This document shows, in pieces, positions 9,008 to 20,415 of a stretch of 64,000 nucleotides of DNA. Positions within the stretch are counted from its first letter, which is position 1. Every line of letters begins with the position of its first letter. Source of the DNA: Catonia carolina (Eukaryota; Arthropoda; Insecta; Hemiptera; Achilidae); contig JAQMRL010000001.1 of the NCBI GenBank assembly GCA_035578175.1, positions 50,615,553 to 50,679,552 of the forward strand, read 5' to 3'. The translations under genes were made by a program, and so were the position numbers. The notes beneath the pieces are model-generated. The model was given only the letters and a program-made list of their open reading frames with translations, searched no databases and had not been told where the DNA came from.

Positions 9008-12000
9008 CTGAAAGTAGAATACAAAAAAAATTAGTAATAATCAAAATAGATATAACTTAACATAGTTAATGTTTAGTTAATATTAACAATAAAGGTAAAA
9101 CCACACTGCACCAAACAAAATATTTCGAATGAAGACGAGCAAAATGTTAGATTCTGTTACGTGATGCCGCAACACATACTAGCTCGAACAGACTTTTAAT
9201 TCGAGTCAGCATTAACAAAAGTGTTTGATTTGGCTGTCAACATGTACTAGTTGTAGGTTTTAAAATGGTCTACAACTTTGATTACACACATTTTTCCCTG
9301 AAATGCTTATTAAGATTGCAGCCTATATGCATTTTAGGGCAAAAGTGTATATAATCAAAGTTGTAGAAAATTTAAAAACCTACAACTTTTATTTCAAACA
9401 TTTCTTTGTGTAACACTTAGTTTAGCGGTAATTAGTGATTTCTGTTTTTTTCTCTCATGAAAATCTGTAAAAAATGAATTTTTTAAGATTTAGGCTGTAG
9501 TACGCATTTTCGGACTAAAGTGTATATAATCAAATTTATATATTTATTTGCAAGTTGGTTTACAGGTATCCTTTGAAAAAACAGTGTTCACAACTACAAA
9601 CCTAGAAGTTACCAGACTACAAACCAAATATGGAACAATCAACAGGGTGTCTTTTTTTAAATATTTAGGAGAAGTTATTTCGGAGAAATTTTCACAGCAG
9701 GAGAGAATAAAGAAAGCTCGTAAAGGCCTAGGGCTGGTGCAATTTATTTATAATAAAAAATGCTTGTCTCTTCACACAAAAATTAGACACAACAACACAG
9801 TGATCAAGCCATCAATGCTTTATGCCAGTGAGACCCTGAACCTCAACAGGAAAGCCGATTTAGAAAATTTGAAAAAGGAGGAAAGGAAAATAATAAGGAA
9901 AATTCTCGGTCCAAGATTAACTGAAAACGGTTATAGATTACAAAAAATAACACAGTTGAGCAACATTCAAATATTGTAACAGACATGAGGAAAAGACGTC
10001 TTAAATTTTTTGGTCATATCATGAGGCTTCCTGATCATAGAGTTACAAAAAAGATGGTAAAATATGTAGCTTTGCTTGTCAATTGAGGGGAATGGATTCG
10101 ACACGTTAAGAAAGATCTAGTTCTGGCAAACATTACTGATAATGAAGTTACCAATCGAAATAGTTTTAGAACAAAAATTAATGAATGGGAGATTATTCCA
10201 GAGGTTAAAATTCCAAGAGTTGGAACAAGATGGAGTGAGGAAAGAAAAGCTGATTTTTCTCAGAAAATGAAAGGCTGGTGGGCAAACAAGAAAACACCAA
10301 GTCCAATAATCAATGATCGTGAATAATGCTCAGCGTCTTCCACTTCGGGAGCTCTACGGCTAATAATAATAATAATAATCAAATTTATAGGAAATTACAA
10401 GATCTACAACTTTTATTTTAAGCATTTTTCTCTACAGATCCTACTTTAGTGTGAAAGAGTGATTTTCCTTATTATTAAACAAAACTAAGGTTGGTTTTTA
10501 TTTTACATCATTCACTAATGATTAAAATTAGGTTATGTTTTTTGAGGTTAGTTTTTTGTTTAACTAAAGTTAGGTTATACTAATGTAAATGCATTATTTG
10601 CATTGGCAAGAGGATGTTATGTGTGTTTCACACCAGATTTTTTTATTAACACTTCAACTGAGCTACCGGTCTCTCAGACCGGGAGGTATATTAAGTTTTC
10701 CACAGTTTCAGCCCTGTTTGTTCAAGGTCGTTCATAGGCTCAGTAGCTGACTTCTAACTCCCCCTCTTCACTAAACACTAGCGTTAGTTAAGTTTCCGTT
10801 AGTCGTTTTCTGGTGACAACCGCTTTTTGAAAACCACCCGGTCTGTCATACCGGATAGCTCAGTTATCGTGTACTAATTAGCCGGTCCTGTATACCGGAT
10901 AGCTCATATAAGTGTTAGTGCGTCAGTGTTAGTGAAATGGATTCACCTTCTACCAGTCGATCTGCACACGTGGAAGACGATGATTTTGCCGTTTGTGTAC
11001 GTAGAATGCTGGATGATGAGTCTAGTTTAGATGATTCAGATATTCAGAGTAAAATACACAATCCCGATGCAGATCCAGACTTTGTGTTGCTGAATGAAAG
11101 TGATTCCAGTTCATAAAGTAACTTCACGTTTTGAATTCGTCAACGCCTTGGGCTATGACCTAATCAGACCTCACCTTCAGAGAAGACTACAAATTCCCAA
11201 TCTCCGGCGAGATTTGAGGCAAACTATTTTGATGGTGTTGGCAGAAAATAACCCTGTTCATGCAATAGAGGAAGAAGTCCCTTCCGACCGAATGGAGAAG
11301 AGAAAAACGTGCAGCAAGTGTCCATCTATTCCAGAGAGGAAAACCCAATATAAATGCATTAAGTGTTCTAATCCCATCTGTTTAGAGTGCAGTTGCAAAG
11401 TCTGCTATAAATGTGCAAAATACTGTGTAAACTCATAAACTGAACTGTTATTTCTTTTGTTTATTATTATCATCCATTATTATAGCAAATTACACAAAAA
11501 CATCTTACAAAGTATTATTTTATCATAATTGTTCTATTCAAATTAAATTTTCTAAGTGACAAGAGTTTGTTTGTTTGTAGTACAACAGCAGCAGTATTTC
11601 ATTTTGTAAATTTCTATATTTTAAAGGTTTGCAAATAAAAAAAGGAAAAATGTTTAATTGTTTTTATATACGTTCCCCATTAAATATGTTTACTAAAAAT
11701 ATGTATTAAATATGAAATAGTTAATAAATTGATCGGTAAAAACCAAAACACACTGACCGGTCTCAGAGACCGGATAGCTCAAATAACGTTTCTACATCCA
11801 TAGCTCAGTGAAAGTGTTAAATCTAAGTCATACCTGGGGTAGCTCCTCCACTGCGCTGAGTCCCTAGAGTAGGTGGATTGTTAAGAACATCATTGATACG
11901 TCTGCAATTGTCATCGTCTTTATCAGTTTTGGGCTCCTAAAAAGCAAATAACAAAAACTCAATAAACAAATCTTTTTTGAATTTTTTTCTCTGATTAGAA

Positions 12001-15000
12001 TGAAGTAATAGTAATATAGTATACAACCTCATTTATCTGGACTAACTGGAACTAAAAGCAATCCTAAAATAAAAAATCCAAGCACGAAGCAAAAAAAATC
12101 CTTAAATAAGCAGACTTACCATTTATTACGATAAGAAACTATGTTTCATAACAAAATTACGTAAAAATGTTTAAAAAGACACTGTGTTGTTTAGGTCAAC
12201 AGCCGAACGGCTGGCTTGAACCTCTAGAGGTTTTACTAAGTAAAAACGAGGAGTGAGGTGGTTTACCATTGCCTTCCTCACAGAGTTGAAAGAGTATGCT
12301 TATCAGCATGCCAGGCCCTCCGAAAAGCACTCACTTTCCACCCTGCAAATGACACCTTCACTTCATTCACCACAGGGTCTGGCTGCATAGTGAAATTCAT
12401 TACTCTCAGAGGAGATAACTCTGACTACTGTCTTTTACACCTCTACCTCTTCTGTTCTTAAATAGTTCAGTCATATAAGTGGCTGACTATGTGATAAGAA
12501 ACAGAACTATTTTTTTTAGCCCTGGACCAAACAGATAGAGTGCAATTAAAATAACACTCCACCTGCCCGTTTTGGGCATAAAAAAAAGACATTAAAAAAC
12601 ATAAAAATAACTTTTCACATCATTGTGTGGAGATTTTTGAAGAAGCGTGGTCACAGAAACGCTTTATAATTAATAGTTCAGCTGGAGTGACACTCTTGTA
12701 AAGCTTTAAACTTGACAAAAAGCATTATATTACCACAATTTAGTGTACAATCTATGCAGGAACTTTACATTTAATCAAAATAAAAAGCGAATGTTTGGCA
12801 TACTTATAGTTACATTCTTGCTATTACAATTCAAATTATCTATATAAACATTAAATAAAAATATCTACAAATCGTATCCGGATTATCTTGAGAGCCGGAT
12901 AAATGAGGTTTTACTGTACACTCGAGTTACTATTACTTTAGTCAAATATGCCTATTTGATTAAATGAAATAAATAATATTATGGTCCCCTTTAATAAAAG
13001 CATATTTAAACTTTGCTGAATTTAAAAAAAATAGATTTAAAATAACCTGATGTAATTAAAATTCAGATAACTATACTCTATTCATCATAAGAACGTTACA
13101 TCGAGCAAACACACTCATCTGTAGTAGTGCGTGTAGGTACGATATACTAATGACCGACCTAAGTCACCCCTAACTGACAGAAGGTTGTAAATCAGTGCGC
13201 AAAAATATGCCAAACAACTCATTTGTTTTTCTTCCATAATAACGACACGATCACATCTGTTTATTTTCAGTTGTTCATTAATATTGTCTGAAGGTTGACC
13301 TTAGTTTGTTCCCATGCGTGGTAATTTTTGTGGAGTGCAAATGCGTGTGTGCTTTTATTTTACTTAAAATTCTTATAAAATATTTTTTTGTGGAATTGTA
13401 ATGGCTGACGTATCAGAATCTTCTGTTACCAAGCACCAAAAAGGAAAGTGTTTATGAGCAAAAAGGCAAGATTGTTAAATGTGTTTAATAAGTTGTTAGA
13501 AAAAAATCCAACACTTGTCATAGCGGAAGTGATAAAACTTACTTCTGAACTAAGTGGGGTATCTGTGAGTAGTATAAATGAGCACTGAGTAGAAAAGAAC
13601 TGGAAAATTACAAACGCCTATTACAACATCTGAGTATAATTCTGTATATGGTTAAAGCATGTATAAGTTACTTTGTGATGTTTTCATTAACAGTGTCGCA
13701 CATTTTTCTGAGTCACCGCTGTAGTAGCTGATTCGATAACCGCTGTTTGGTTACTAAACATATCTTTCTTACGATGAACCGAGTATACAATTACTTTGTG
13801 AAAAGCATAATTGTATGGAACTCAAGGGTTTTGTAAGTTAGACACTCCTTTGACAAATGCGGCTTTTGTTGATGATTTGGTGCTGTTTGCCGAGTCTGAT
13901 TAACAGAGGTTACTGTAGAAATTTAGTTAGACTGCTGAGCAATATAACAAATAGATTTCTATAAAGATAACTAAAGTGATGGGTTTCAGGGGTAGTACTG
14001 ATAATCTCAGAATGAAAGTAGTTTTGAATGACAAAACTTTAGAACACACCCATTTGATTATTTATTTGGAAAGTGATGCCTCATATGTGCAATCATGAGA
14101 TGCAGAAATTAAATCGGGAGAGTTTCAAAGGTGTTTACACAATGTGAGGAAAACCTGTTAGGTTAAAATGGAAAAAGAGACCTAATGATCATTTTATAAC
14201 ACCTTGGTTCTACCCGTCTCTGATTTCTCAGCAGATCAATCAAATATATGGGATGCTGAAATGAGATTGGTTAAGACATTTACCAGGACATTATTGCTGG
14301 GCAATAGGTCATGAAGATATTAGGCATGCGCCTAATATGCCAGGGGTGATATCAAATATTCAAAAGTACAGGCAAGAGTGGTACATGGTCATTTGTTGCG
14401 AATGCCAGATGATTGAACAGGTATTTACTCACAAGCCAACCAGACAATGCGGTATTGGTTGACCTAGAAAGAGATGAGCATCTTAACTTCTTTAAGAAAT
14501 AACAACTAACTTAATATGAAGTTGGAACAGGCCTAATCCGTGTTTTGTTTATGATTATATTAAAATGACTGATCAAAAATATATATGAAGCACATAAAGT
14601 CCTATCCTTTCTAACCTTCCAATGAACCTCATATGGATAATTACATGTTTAGACATATTACCTACTAACTGAAAAATACGGAGTCTCGGAAGACATTAAA
14701 TTAAAAATAAGGAACAACAGATGTGCAGTTTAAAACAAAACAAGAACAGTCAAAACTAACACTTTCAGTTCAAGAACCATTATCAATTTGTATCACTGTA
14801 TTACCAACACATAACACGTTAAAAGTTTGTTACACTTCTAATGAAGATTAATACTAGTAAAAAAAACAACTTAATATCAATTACCTGGACCCAGAAAAAT
14901 AATTTTCTGCTAGAATTTTTAAACTTCAACACATAAACTCGTCCAGTTGTACACTGAGCTACTCTTTTAAATTCACAATCCTCAGGGAAAATTATCAAAT

Positions 15001-16622
15001 CCTGAAAGACAACAAAATTGAGTAAATCAAAAAGATCTAACTGACTTAACAAATAGGCTTGAGTTACTATTCATAAATCTGCTAATAAAGATGGGACAAG
15101 TAACCATAGAGGAGAGGTAAGTATTTATATTATTAGAAATCCGATTTTCCTGTTTTAAGTTATTTATTGATGAAATTAATTATAAAATTTTAGACCTGCT
15201 ATATTTACCTACAGCAGAAATCAATAAGAACTTTAGTTTCCTTTGTATAAATTTTTTTAAATCTTCTTTTATAAAATAAGTTTCAGCACTGCATATTGTA
15301 TTTTCTGGTTAAATGTTCTTAAAAATGTAGCCAAATATTTTGGGCGATGTCTTCGAAAAATGCTGCTTTCATATTTTTATCATTTTCTTTTTGTACTAGC
15401 TTTTTAATAAGAGGGAAATTATAATAAGAGAAGACCATCCTAAAGGAAAAGAGGATAACCCAACTGCCTTTCAGAGAGAGAAGACAGCCGAATGCAGCTG
15501 TATCAGAGAGATTGAGAGCCACCAGGTCAAGGAATGCGAAATTGATGTGGGAACGAAGAAAACAACAGTGTGGTGCCACGGCTAACTCCTCAAGGAACGC
15601 ATGTCCATGAGTGACTTGAGTGCTCCAATTGGGGCGTAAAAAAAAAATAAAAAGAGGGAAATTACACGTTAGTGCCAATATAATCTCTATTGCAATAACA
15701 AAGATTTGTATAACTAGAAGAGCAACAAATTAATAAATATGTAGGGGTCGTGAAGATGCCTATAACAAATGGATTGAAGTGGGCTGAGAATAACTGACAG
15801 GACCATCCACTGAAGCAAACGAACTTATTCTTTACTTATAGCATTTATTTCTTACTCCTGTAAATAAGAAATTATAGTTAACACTTCCATATGTCATCTA
15901 TTAATGCAAGATATTAAGGCTAATGATTAAGGAGTTGATGCCCGATAAAAACAAAGTAGGCCTACATAAAAAATATGATCTTTACAAACTGTTGCTCTGA
16001 TCAATGCTATGTGTTAATATATATGCCCACACATAACATAGAAACTAACTAAAAAAAATACAAAAAAAAATCTTTCCATACATATCTCAGCAGCAACAGG
16101 AGTTTTTTTTTATTTATTCCATTACGAACTTCGCTTTAATAACCGGATTCAGCTTGATACATAGTCGCAAAACTGATACTAACTCGTAAGTTAGGTATAC
16201 GTAACTACTTTGGTTCAAATAATTTAAATATCGCTGCAGTTTTGTAAGTAATTATAATACATAAATATTTTACGACCAACGTTCTGTAGGCTACTGATTT
16301 TACACGCGGAATACCATCAATTCTAACGAAGGTTAGGACTCATAAAAAAATGTCAAAGATTTCGCTTACAGAATTTTGTAAAACTTTTATGCAAAAAATA
16401 TACCAAAATAATACTTACATCTTCAACTGTCCCTGACTGCCTATCTTTCCAACAAAAGTGCATTAATGAATCTTCAGATTGATAAACGTAAAGAAGGCCC
16501 TTCCTTTTGTCAGGATGAACCATTTTACCTTTCATTGTCATTTTTCCAGCTTTAAATTCTACGAGATTTTTATTCTGCGATCTCGACGAAGAGTTACTAA
16601 ATAAAGCACCTCCAATCGGCAT
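8899..16622 (-). CDS. ADRM1: proteasomal ubiquitin receptor ADRM1/Rpn13, 5' part of gene
   Basis: Subunit of the 19S proteasome cap that binds ubiquitin chains and recruits and activates the deubiquitinase UCH37. Four exons join in phase: 16622-16419 (68 codons), 15001-14885 (39), 11936-11834 (34 plus one base) and 9007-8899. The start is MPIGGALF at 16622; the in-frame Met seven codons upstream is not needed. Exons 1-3 encode the Pru domain: [53 protein letters not shown] and LFFWVQEPK. This order is as in animal ADRM1. Exon 4 begins the loop before the C-terminal DEUBAD domain ([14 protein letters not shown]). The DEUBAD exons were not found at 1-8899, so the gene is partial here. Introns are loaded with transposons. 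Confidence 0.9.
9245..10641 (-). mobile_element. HINE-like repeat copy D, interrupted
   Basis: Minus-strand copy. Its 5' end is at 10641 (CACACCAGATTTTTTT read on plus), with CATTGGCAAGAGGATGTT just inside. The internal units are at 10377-10600 and 9245-9540. The 3' third with the CA tract and hairpin is missing. A LINE 3' end is inserted at 9541-10376. Confidence 0.7.
9541..10376 (+). mobile_element. LINE 3' end inserted in the HINE-like copy
   Basis: A 5'-truncated non-LTR element. It encodes the C-terminal reverse transcriptase region from about 9548 ([30 protein letters not shown]), continuing after a frame break with [16 protein letters not shown] and further to about 10325. It ends with a (TAA)n tail at 10361-10378. 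The 13-mer AATCAAATTTATA lies on both sides (9528-9540 and 10377-10389) as target-site duplication. At least two breaks make it a pseudogene. Confidence 0.85.
10937..11116 (+). pseudogene. piggyBac-like transposase, N-terminal fragment
   Basis: 59 codons starting [10 protein letters not shown], rich in D and S ([14 protein letters not shown]), like the acidic N-termini of piggyBac transposases. It ends at a TAA, close to where the deletion joins it to the C-terminal fragment in another frame. Confidence 0.65.
11094..11438 (+). pseudogene. piggyBac-like transposase, C-terminal fragment
   Basis: About 114 codons. [20 protein letters not shown] and [10 protein letters not shown] precede a C-terminal cysteine-rich zinc-binding region: [22 protein letters not shown] and [10 protein letters not shown]. 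Known piggyBac transposases end in such a Cys-rich domain, which binds the element ends. The catalytic aspartates are absent. Confidence 0.8.
11834..11936 (-). CDS. ADRM1: ADRM1 exon 3
   Basis: Acceptor GCTTTTTAG before 11936; donor GGTATG after 11834. It encodes [20 protein letters not shown], then [11 protein letters not shown]. This closes the Pru domain and matches the [20 protein letters not shown]-type segment of animal ADRM1. The donor GT (11832-11833) lies only 11 bases from the piggyBac TTAA. Confidence 0.9.
12190..12585 (+). repeat. dispersed SINE-like repeat, copy 1
   Basis: About 390 bp starting GTTTAGGTCAACAGCCGAA, with internal CCGAAAAGCACTCACTTTCC and GATAACTCTGACTACTGTC and end CACTCCACCTGCCCG. 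A second, more diverged copy is at 42128-42595. There is no credible ORF. It may be a SINE or the non-autonomous end of a larger element. It lies in ADRM1 intron 2. Confidence 0.65.
12586..13270. other. ADRM1 intron 2 sequence
   Basis: AT-rich intron with no recognised repeat or exon. Confidence 0.4.
13400..13640 (+). pseudogene. DDE transposase N-terminal relic
   Basis: Begins [15 protein letters not shown] and continues after a frame change with [20 protein letters not shown] and [19 protein letters not shown]. This resembles the helix-turn-helix N-terminus of a group of insect DDE transposases (motif of the type LNVYK...EKNP...KLTSE.TGVS). Stops follow at 13586 and beyond. The family is not named with confidence. 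Confidence 0.5.
13840..14485 (+). pseudogene. degenerate LINE reverse transcriptase
   Basis: Shows [12 protein letters not shown] (relic of the catalytic YADD-type box), [19 protein letters not shown], and an [16 protein letters not shown] thumb region. Many stops. It lies in ADRM1 intron 2. Confidence 0.6.
14885..15001 (-). CDS. ADRM1: ADRM1 exon 2
   Basis: Acceptor GTTGTCTTTCAG before 15001; donor CAG-GTAATTG after 14885. 39 codons in phase 0: [17 protein letters not shown], then GRVYVLKFK and LFFWVQ. This is the ubiquitin-contacting centre of the Pru domain. Confidence 0.92.
15409..15664 (+). mobile_element. retroposon with 13-bp target-site duplication
   Basis: AAGAGGGAAATTA occurs at 15409-15421 and 15652-15664. 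Between them is a ~230-bp GC-richer insert ending in an A-rich tail (15638-15651). The structure fits LINE-machinery retroposition (SINE or processed RNA). The source RNA is not recognised, and the open frame on the opposite strand is not a gene. It lies in ADRM1 intron 1. Confidence 0.75.
15665..16418. other. ADRM1 intron 1 remainder
   Basis: AT-rich intron with no recognised feature. Confidence 0.4.
16419..16622 (-). CDS. ADRM1: ADRM1 exon 1 (start of coding region)
   Basis: 68 codons from ATG 16622 ([18 protein letters not shown]). It contains [35 protein letters not shown] and [12 protein letters not shown]. Donor GTAAGT follows 16419. The 5' untranslated region and promoter should lie just above 16650, but no TATA box is evident. 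Confidence 0.92.
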
Positions 16623-16888
16623 GTTTGTGTTTTTCAAATACAAATTATTTACTCAACGAAAACTAAACAGTAACCTAACAATAATCAGATTCACGTACAA
16701 AACGTTCAACTCCTTTCGAAATCACTAGTCATTGAATACGGACGACGGATAAAAGCCTTCAAATATATGAAATTAGGGACTAATGGTAACATCTGAGTAG
16801 TTCACTTCTTTTTTTAACACAATATAAATTTAATAATTTTTATTCGTTTATAGTTTTATTAGTTAATTAATTTTATAGTTATATATTT

Positions 16889-16968
16889 TTACTTTCTCTT
16901 GCCTATATGAATATTTAGAAAGGAAAGTATTGTTTTCATGTCGATTTTTAGAAATCGAGTTTTTTACT
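16889..16968 (-). repeat. HINE-like 3'-end fragment
   Basis: ACTTTCTCTTGCC followed by TATATGAATAT, a changed hairpin, and TTTTCATGTCGATTTTT: the last ~80 bp of the HINE-like family in reverse orientation. The rest is absent. Confidence 0.7.
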
Positions 16969-17099
16969 AATGTATATAAAACCTTCTGCACATAATCATT
17001 ATAAGAGCAATTACAAATGTATGAGAATATTTCAAACTAATTCCGGAAATATCCTCAAAAAGGGCACCAAAGGGGTTTTGGAAGTGGAGTCAGGAAATC

Positions 17100-18620
17100 A
17101 TAATTCCCGATTAACAGTCGATCTTATACGTATTTAACGAGGTTCTATTTAACGAAGTTCGGTGCCATCCCCCAGACATTGGTATACTACTTTCATAGCG
17201 TTATTTACTTGTAATTAGCGAACAAATATTTCTATTACACAGTCCTTAGATGTATTACAAACAAACGCGACCCAGGACATTTAAAAACAAGAGTGATGAC
17301 TTAACACCAAAACAGTTTTTAAGAGAAACGTAAACTAGTGATAACCTAATCACTATTCCTAGCAATTCCAGAAAATCAAACGCGTCAGTAGTTCTCACGA
17401 TACCTACTCGACATCACTTTAACACATTTGGTTAAAGTGTCAGTTCCGATTAAACCTTTGTTTATGTACTGGCGTACCTTTTTCTACACTGTTCCGTGTG
17501 CTCAATCGGAGAAGGTAAACATGGAATATTGGGTTTATTGGAGACAAAATTGTTAGCAGAGTAGAACGAAAACGACATTTTTAACGCTGATGAGACTGGC
17601 CTATTTTATAAAGGTTTACCGACAAGACGTTAAACTTAAAAAAAAAGAAGTGCTTTGGTGGAGGCAAGCTTAGTAAAGAACGCGTTACAATAATGTTAGC
17701 TGCTAATATGGCAGGTACGTACCGATAAACTTAAAACTCTTCGTAATCGGGAAAAGTCAACGTCCACGATGTTAAAAAATTTAAATCTATTGACTGCAAA
17801 ATTACGATTCAACAAAAAGGCGTGGATGACATCAGAGACACAGGTCAAATGGACTTCTTCAACTTTATTGCAAATGAGTTGGCAATATAGAAAATACTTT
17901 TATTTATAGAAAATTGGCCTTCGGGCCAGCCCAGTCAGTCAGCTGGTAGAATGTCGCTATTATTTGTTAAGTAACACTGGTTGGGCAAGCGACTTTGTTG
18001 TATGGTGACCAGTTGACAGCCATCCATGAACAAACTCTACTGGGGGTCCCTGTTCAAACTAATGTCTAATCCACGTCAAAAATACAGCAAAAAGCAGCGA
18101 TCAAATTGGGTAGTTGTCAACAATGTACAGTTCCCGATAACAAATAAACGCTAAAAAAAAAAAAAAAAAAAAAAAAATTATAGAAAATTGTCCAGCACAT
18201 CCACGTCATATGACAGAAAAGTCAAAATTTAGTTATGATTTTTCGCAGATTTTTGAACATTTTTACCAAGACTCTTCCTAAATATTGACGTGATTACGCT
18301 ATCCGATCTTGAGATAGTATACATTTTTATAGAAAAATAACAAAGTGACACGTACAGGAAGAGAAGGAAGGATAAATCGCCATTTTTCTTTTGGATATTT
18401 TTTGTTTAATTTTATAAGTAGAATCTGAAAAAAGTATAGCACTGCCGTTTTAGAAACATTCTGTATACATATTATTAGTGATTTTATTGTCTACCAAAAT
18501 GCACATGCAACAAATGTAGCTACGCCGTCAGTACGTGGATTATTCCACAGAACAAGTTTCTATTTAACGAACTTTTTCGGAAGTCCCGTGATGATTCGCT
18601 ATCTATTACCTTGTAGCTGT
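17100..18620 (+). mobile_element. pogo/Tigger-like DNA transposon relic, split by a SINE
   Basis: Transposase pieces read in several frames: NADETGLFYKGLP (about 17581-17625), GGKLSKERVTIML (17656-17700), KLRFNKKAWMT (about 17800) and LFIENCPAHPRHMTEK (18179-18223). These match the DDE core of pogo/Tigger transposases in order (NADETGLFY, SKERVTVML, KAWMT, DNCPAHP). The aspartate before NCPAHP is E here. TTCTATTTAACGAA occurs near both edges (17146 and 18559). A retroposon splits the ENCPAHP segment. Confidence 0.8.
17899..18191 (+). mobile_element. tRNA-type SINE inserted in the Tigger relic
   Basis: TTATAGAAAATTG is present on both sides (about 17901-17913 and 18179-18191). The insert starts GCCTTCGGGCCAGCCC, with a Pol III A-box-like CAGTCAGCTGGTAGAA, and ends in a run of about 25 A at 18153-18177. 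It disrupts the transposase reading frame exactly at the duplicated bases. Confidence 0.8.
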
Positions 18621-18624
18621 CAAT

Positions 18625-19075
18625 CGATTCTTAATGTGCATGAGTTTGTAATGGACTCATTTGTAAAAAAATTGAATGTATGAGTTAGTGATGAAATTCT
18701 CTGTCTCAAAATTAATTTATGGGTCACGACCTATACTCAAAGATAACAGTAACAACCTTTGAGTGGTATGGGAACAACATTGCTTATAGTTGCCGCGTAT
18801 TTCAAATTACGCTACCTGTCTCTTTTTAACAAATCGTCTCTCTCTCACCCGCCACATGTGTGTGTTAGACAAAGAGCACTCAATATTACGCGGTCTGTCT
18901 CTCTCGCACAATTTTACCAGTTTTGGCCGCGCATGTTGCTTTCATAAAATTATAGAATACTCGTACGAATATTAAATAGGTGTGAAGGCAGCACTATATT
19001 GAAGCGTGGGATCGCTAAATTAATTACACACGTCATCGCTGCGTGTGACTAAAACCAACCGTATTTTTAACCTTC
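18625..19075. other. unassigned intergenic sequence
   Basis: Contains CT-rich tracts (CGTCTCTCTCTCAC, GTCTGTCTCTCTCGC) around 18830-18910. Short open frames are not convincing. Possibly the end of an unrecognised element. Confidence 0.3.
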
Positions 19076-19079
19076 GGGG

Positions 19080-20415
19080 ACTGGGGCTAAAAAAAATATC
19101 AGGACTAGCACCATTGCATTTTTGCTACATCCTGTAATATTAAAAGTCAAGAGCGAACATTACAGAACCATAAGCCTAACGTGCCATGCATCCAAGAAAC
19201 TGACAAGAATTATTTACAGGAGAATAGAACATCGAGTAGAAGTGTTGGATGATGACCAATTTGGATTTAGAAGGAGAATGGGAACTCGAGATGCAATATT
19301 GCCCTGAGATTGATTATTGAGAAAAGAATAATGAAAAATGAAACTACTTATATGACATTTATAGATTTAGGGAAAGCATTTAACAATCTAGACTGGAGTA
19401 AAATGTTTAAAACTTTGAAAAGGCTGGGAATTAAATACAAAGAAAGGAAAGTAATCTACGGTCTGTATAAGAATCAAACGGTTTTGAGAATTGAGGGGTA
19501 TGAAAAAGAGGCTGCTGAAAGAAAAGATGTACAACAAGGATGTTCACTACTTTTTAACTTGTATATAGAAGAGACTATAAATGAAGTGAAGGAAAAATTT
19601 GACTCAGGAATAAAAATTCAAGGAGAAACAATAAAAATGCTGAGATTCGCCGATGATATAGCAGTATTAGCCGAGACAAAGAAAGAACTAGAAGATATCC
19701 TAAATGGAATGGATGAAATCATGAGAAAGGATTACTTCATGAAAATTAATATGAACAAAAACGAAAGTGTTGTGCAGCAGTTAGAGTGGTTTAGAACAGA
19801 TGGGAAATTTAAAAGTAGGCAACGAAAACATACAGGAAGTTGGGGAGTTCTGGTATCTAGAGAGTAAAATAACAAAGGATGGTAGAAGCACAAGTGATAT
19901 GAAAAGTAGAATTGCTCAAGCTAAAAAAGCCTTGGAAATGAAACACAGTTTACTGACAACAAATATTGACCTACAGACTAGGAAAAATTTCTTAAAACAT
20001 TATGTTTAATGTGTAGCATTATATGGGAGTGAACCGTGGGCGACAGGGGCTGTAGAAAGGAAGAGGTAGAAGCTTTTGAAATGTGGTGTTGTAGGAAAAT
20101 GTTAAAGATTAGGTGGGTGGACAAAATAAGTAATATAGAGGTTCTTAAGCGAGTGGATGAAAAATGAAGTATATGGAAGCATCTTACCAGAAGAGATAGG
20201 CTAGTGGGGCATATCGTAAGACATCCAGGTATTGGTCAATAAATAATGGAGGGTAATATTGAGGGAGTGAATTGTAGGGGGAGGCAAAGATTAGAATATA
20301 TAAAGCTAATTACAAACGATGTAGGGTGTTATAGGTAAGTAAATACGAAACAACTTGCGCAAGATAGAACAGCTTGGAAAACTGCATTAAACCAGTCGAG
20401 AGACTGATGAAAAAA
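19080..20415 (+). pseudogene. RTE-type LINE reverse transcriptase, disrupted
   Basis: Order of motifs: YRTISLTCHASKKLTRII (19155), DQFGFRRRMGTRDAI (19256), MTFIDLGKAFNNLDW (19350), VQQGCSLLFNLY (19530), LRFADDIAVLAETKKELED (catalytic FADD, about 19640), then thumb and C-terminal parts to AQDRTAWKTALNQSRD ending at about 20409. Frame changes lie near 19310 and 19800, with stops after 20009. 5'-truncated; no endonuclease is seen. Confidence 0.85.

Larger units (their letters stand above)
10646..11820 (+). mobile_element. internally deleted piggyBac-like element
   Basis: 1167-bp element (10650-11816) flanked by TTAA at 10646-10649 and 11817-11820. The ends are CACTTCAACTGAGCTA and, reversed, CACTTTCACTGAGCTA. 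Subterminal motifs ACCGGATAGCTCA and palindromic CCGGTCTCTGAGACCGG recur near both ends. It encodes an acidic piggyBac N-terminus from 10937 and a cysteine-rich C-terminus to 11438. The whole catalytic DDE core is missing, so it can only move in trans. Confidence 0.85.
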
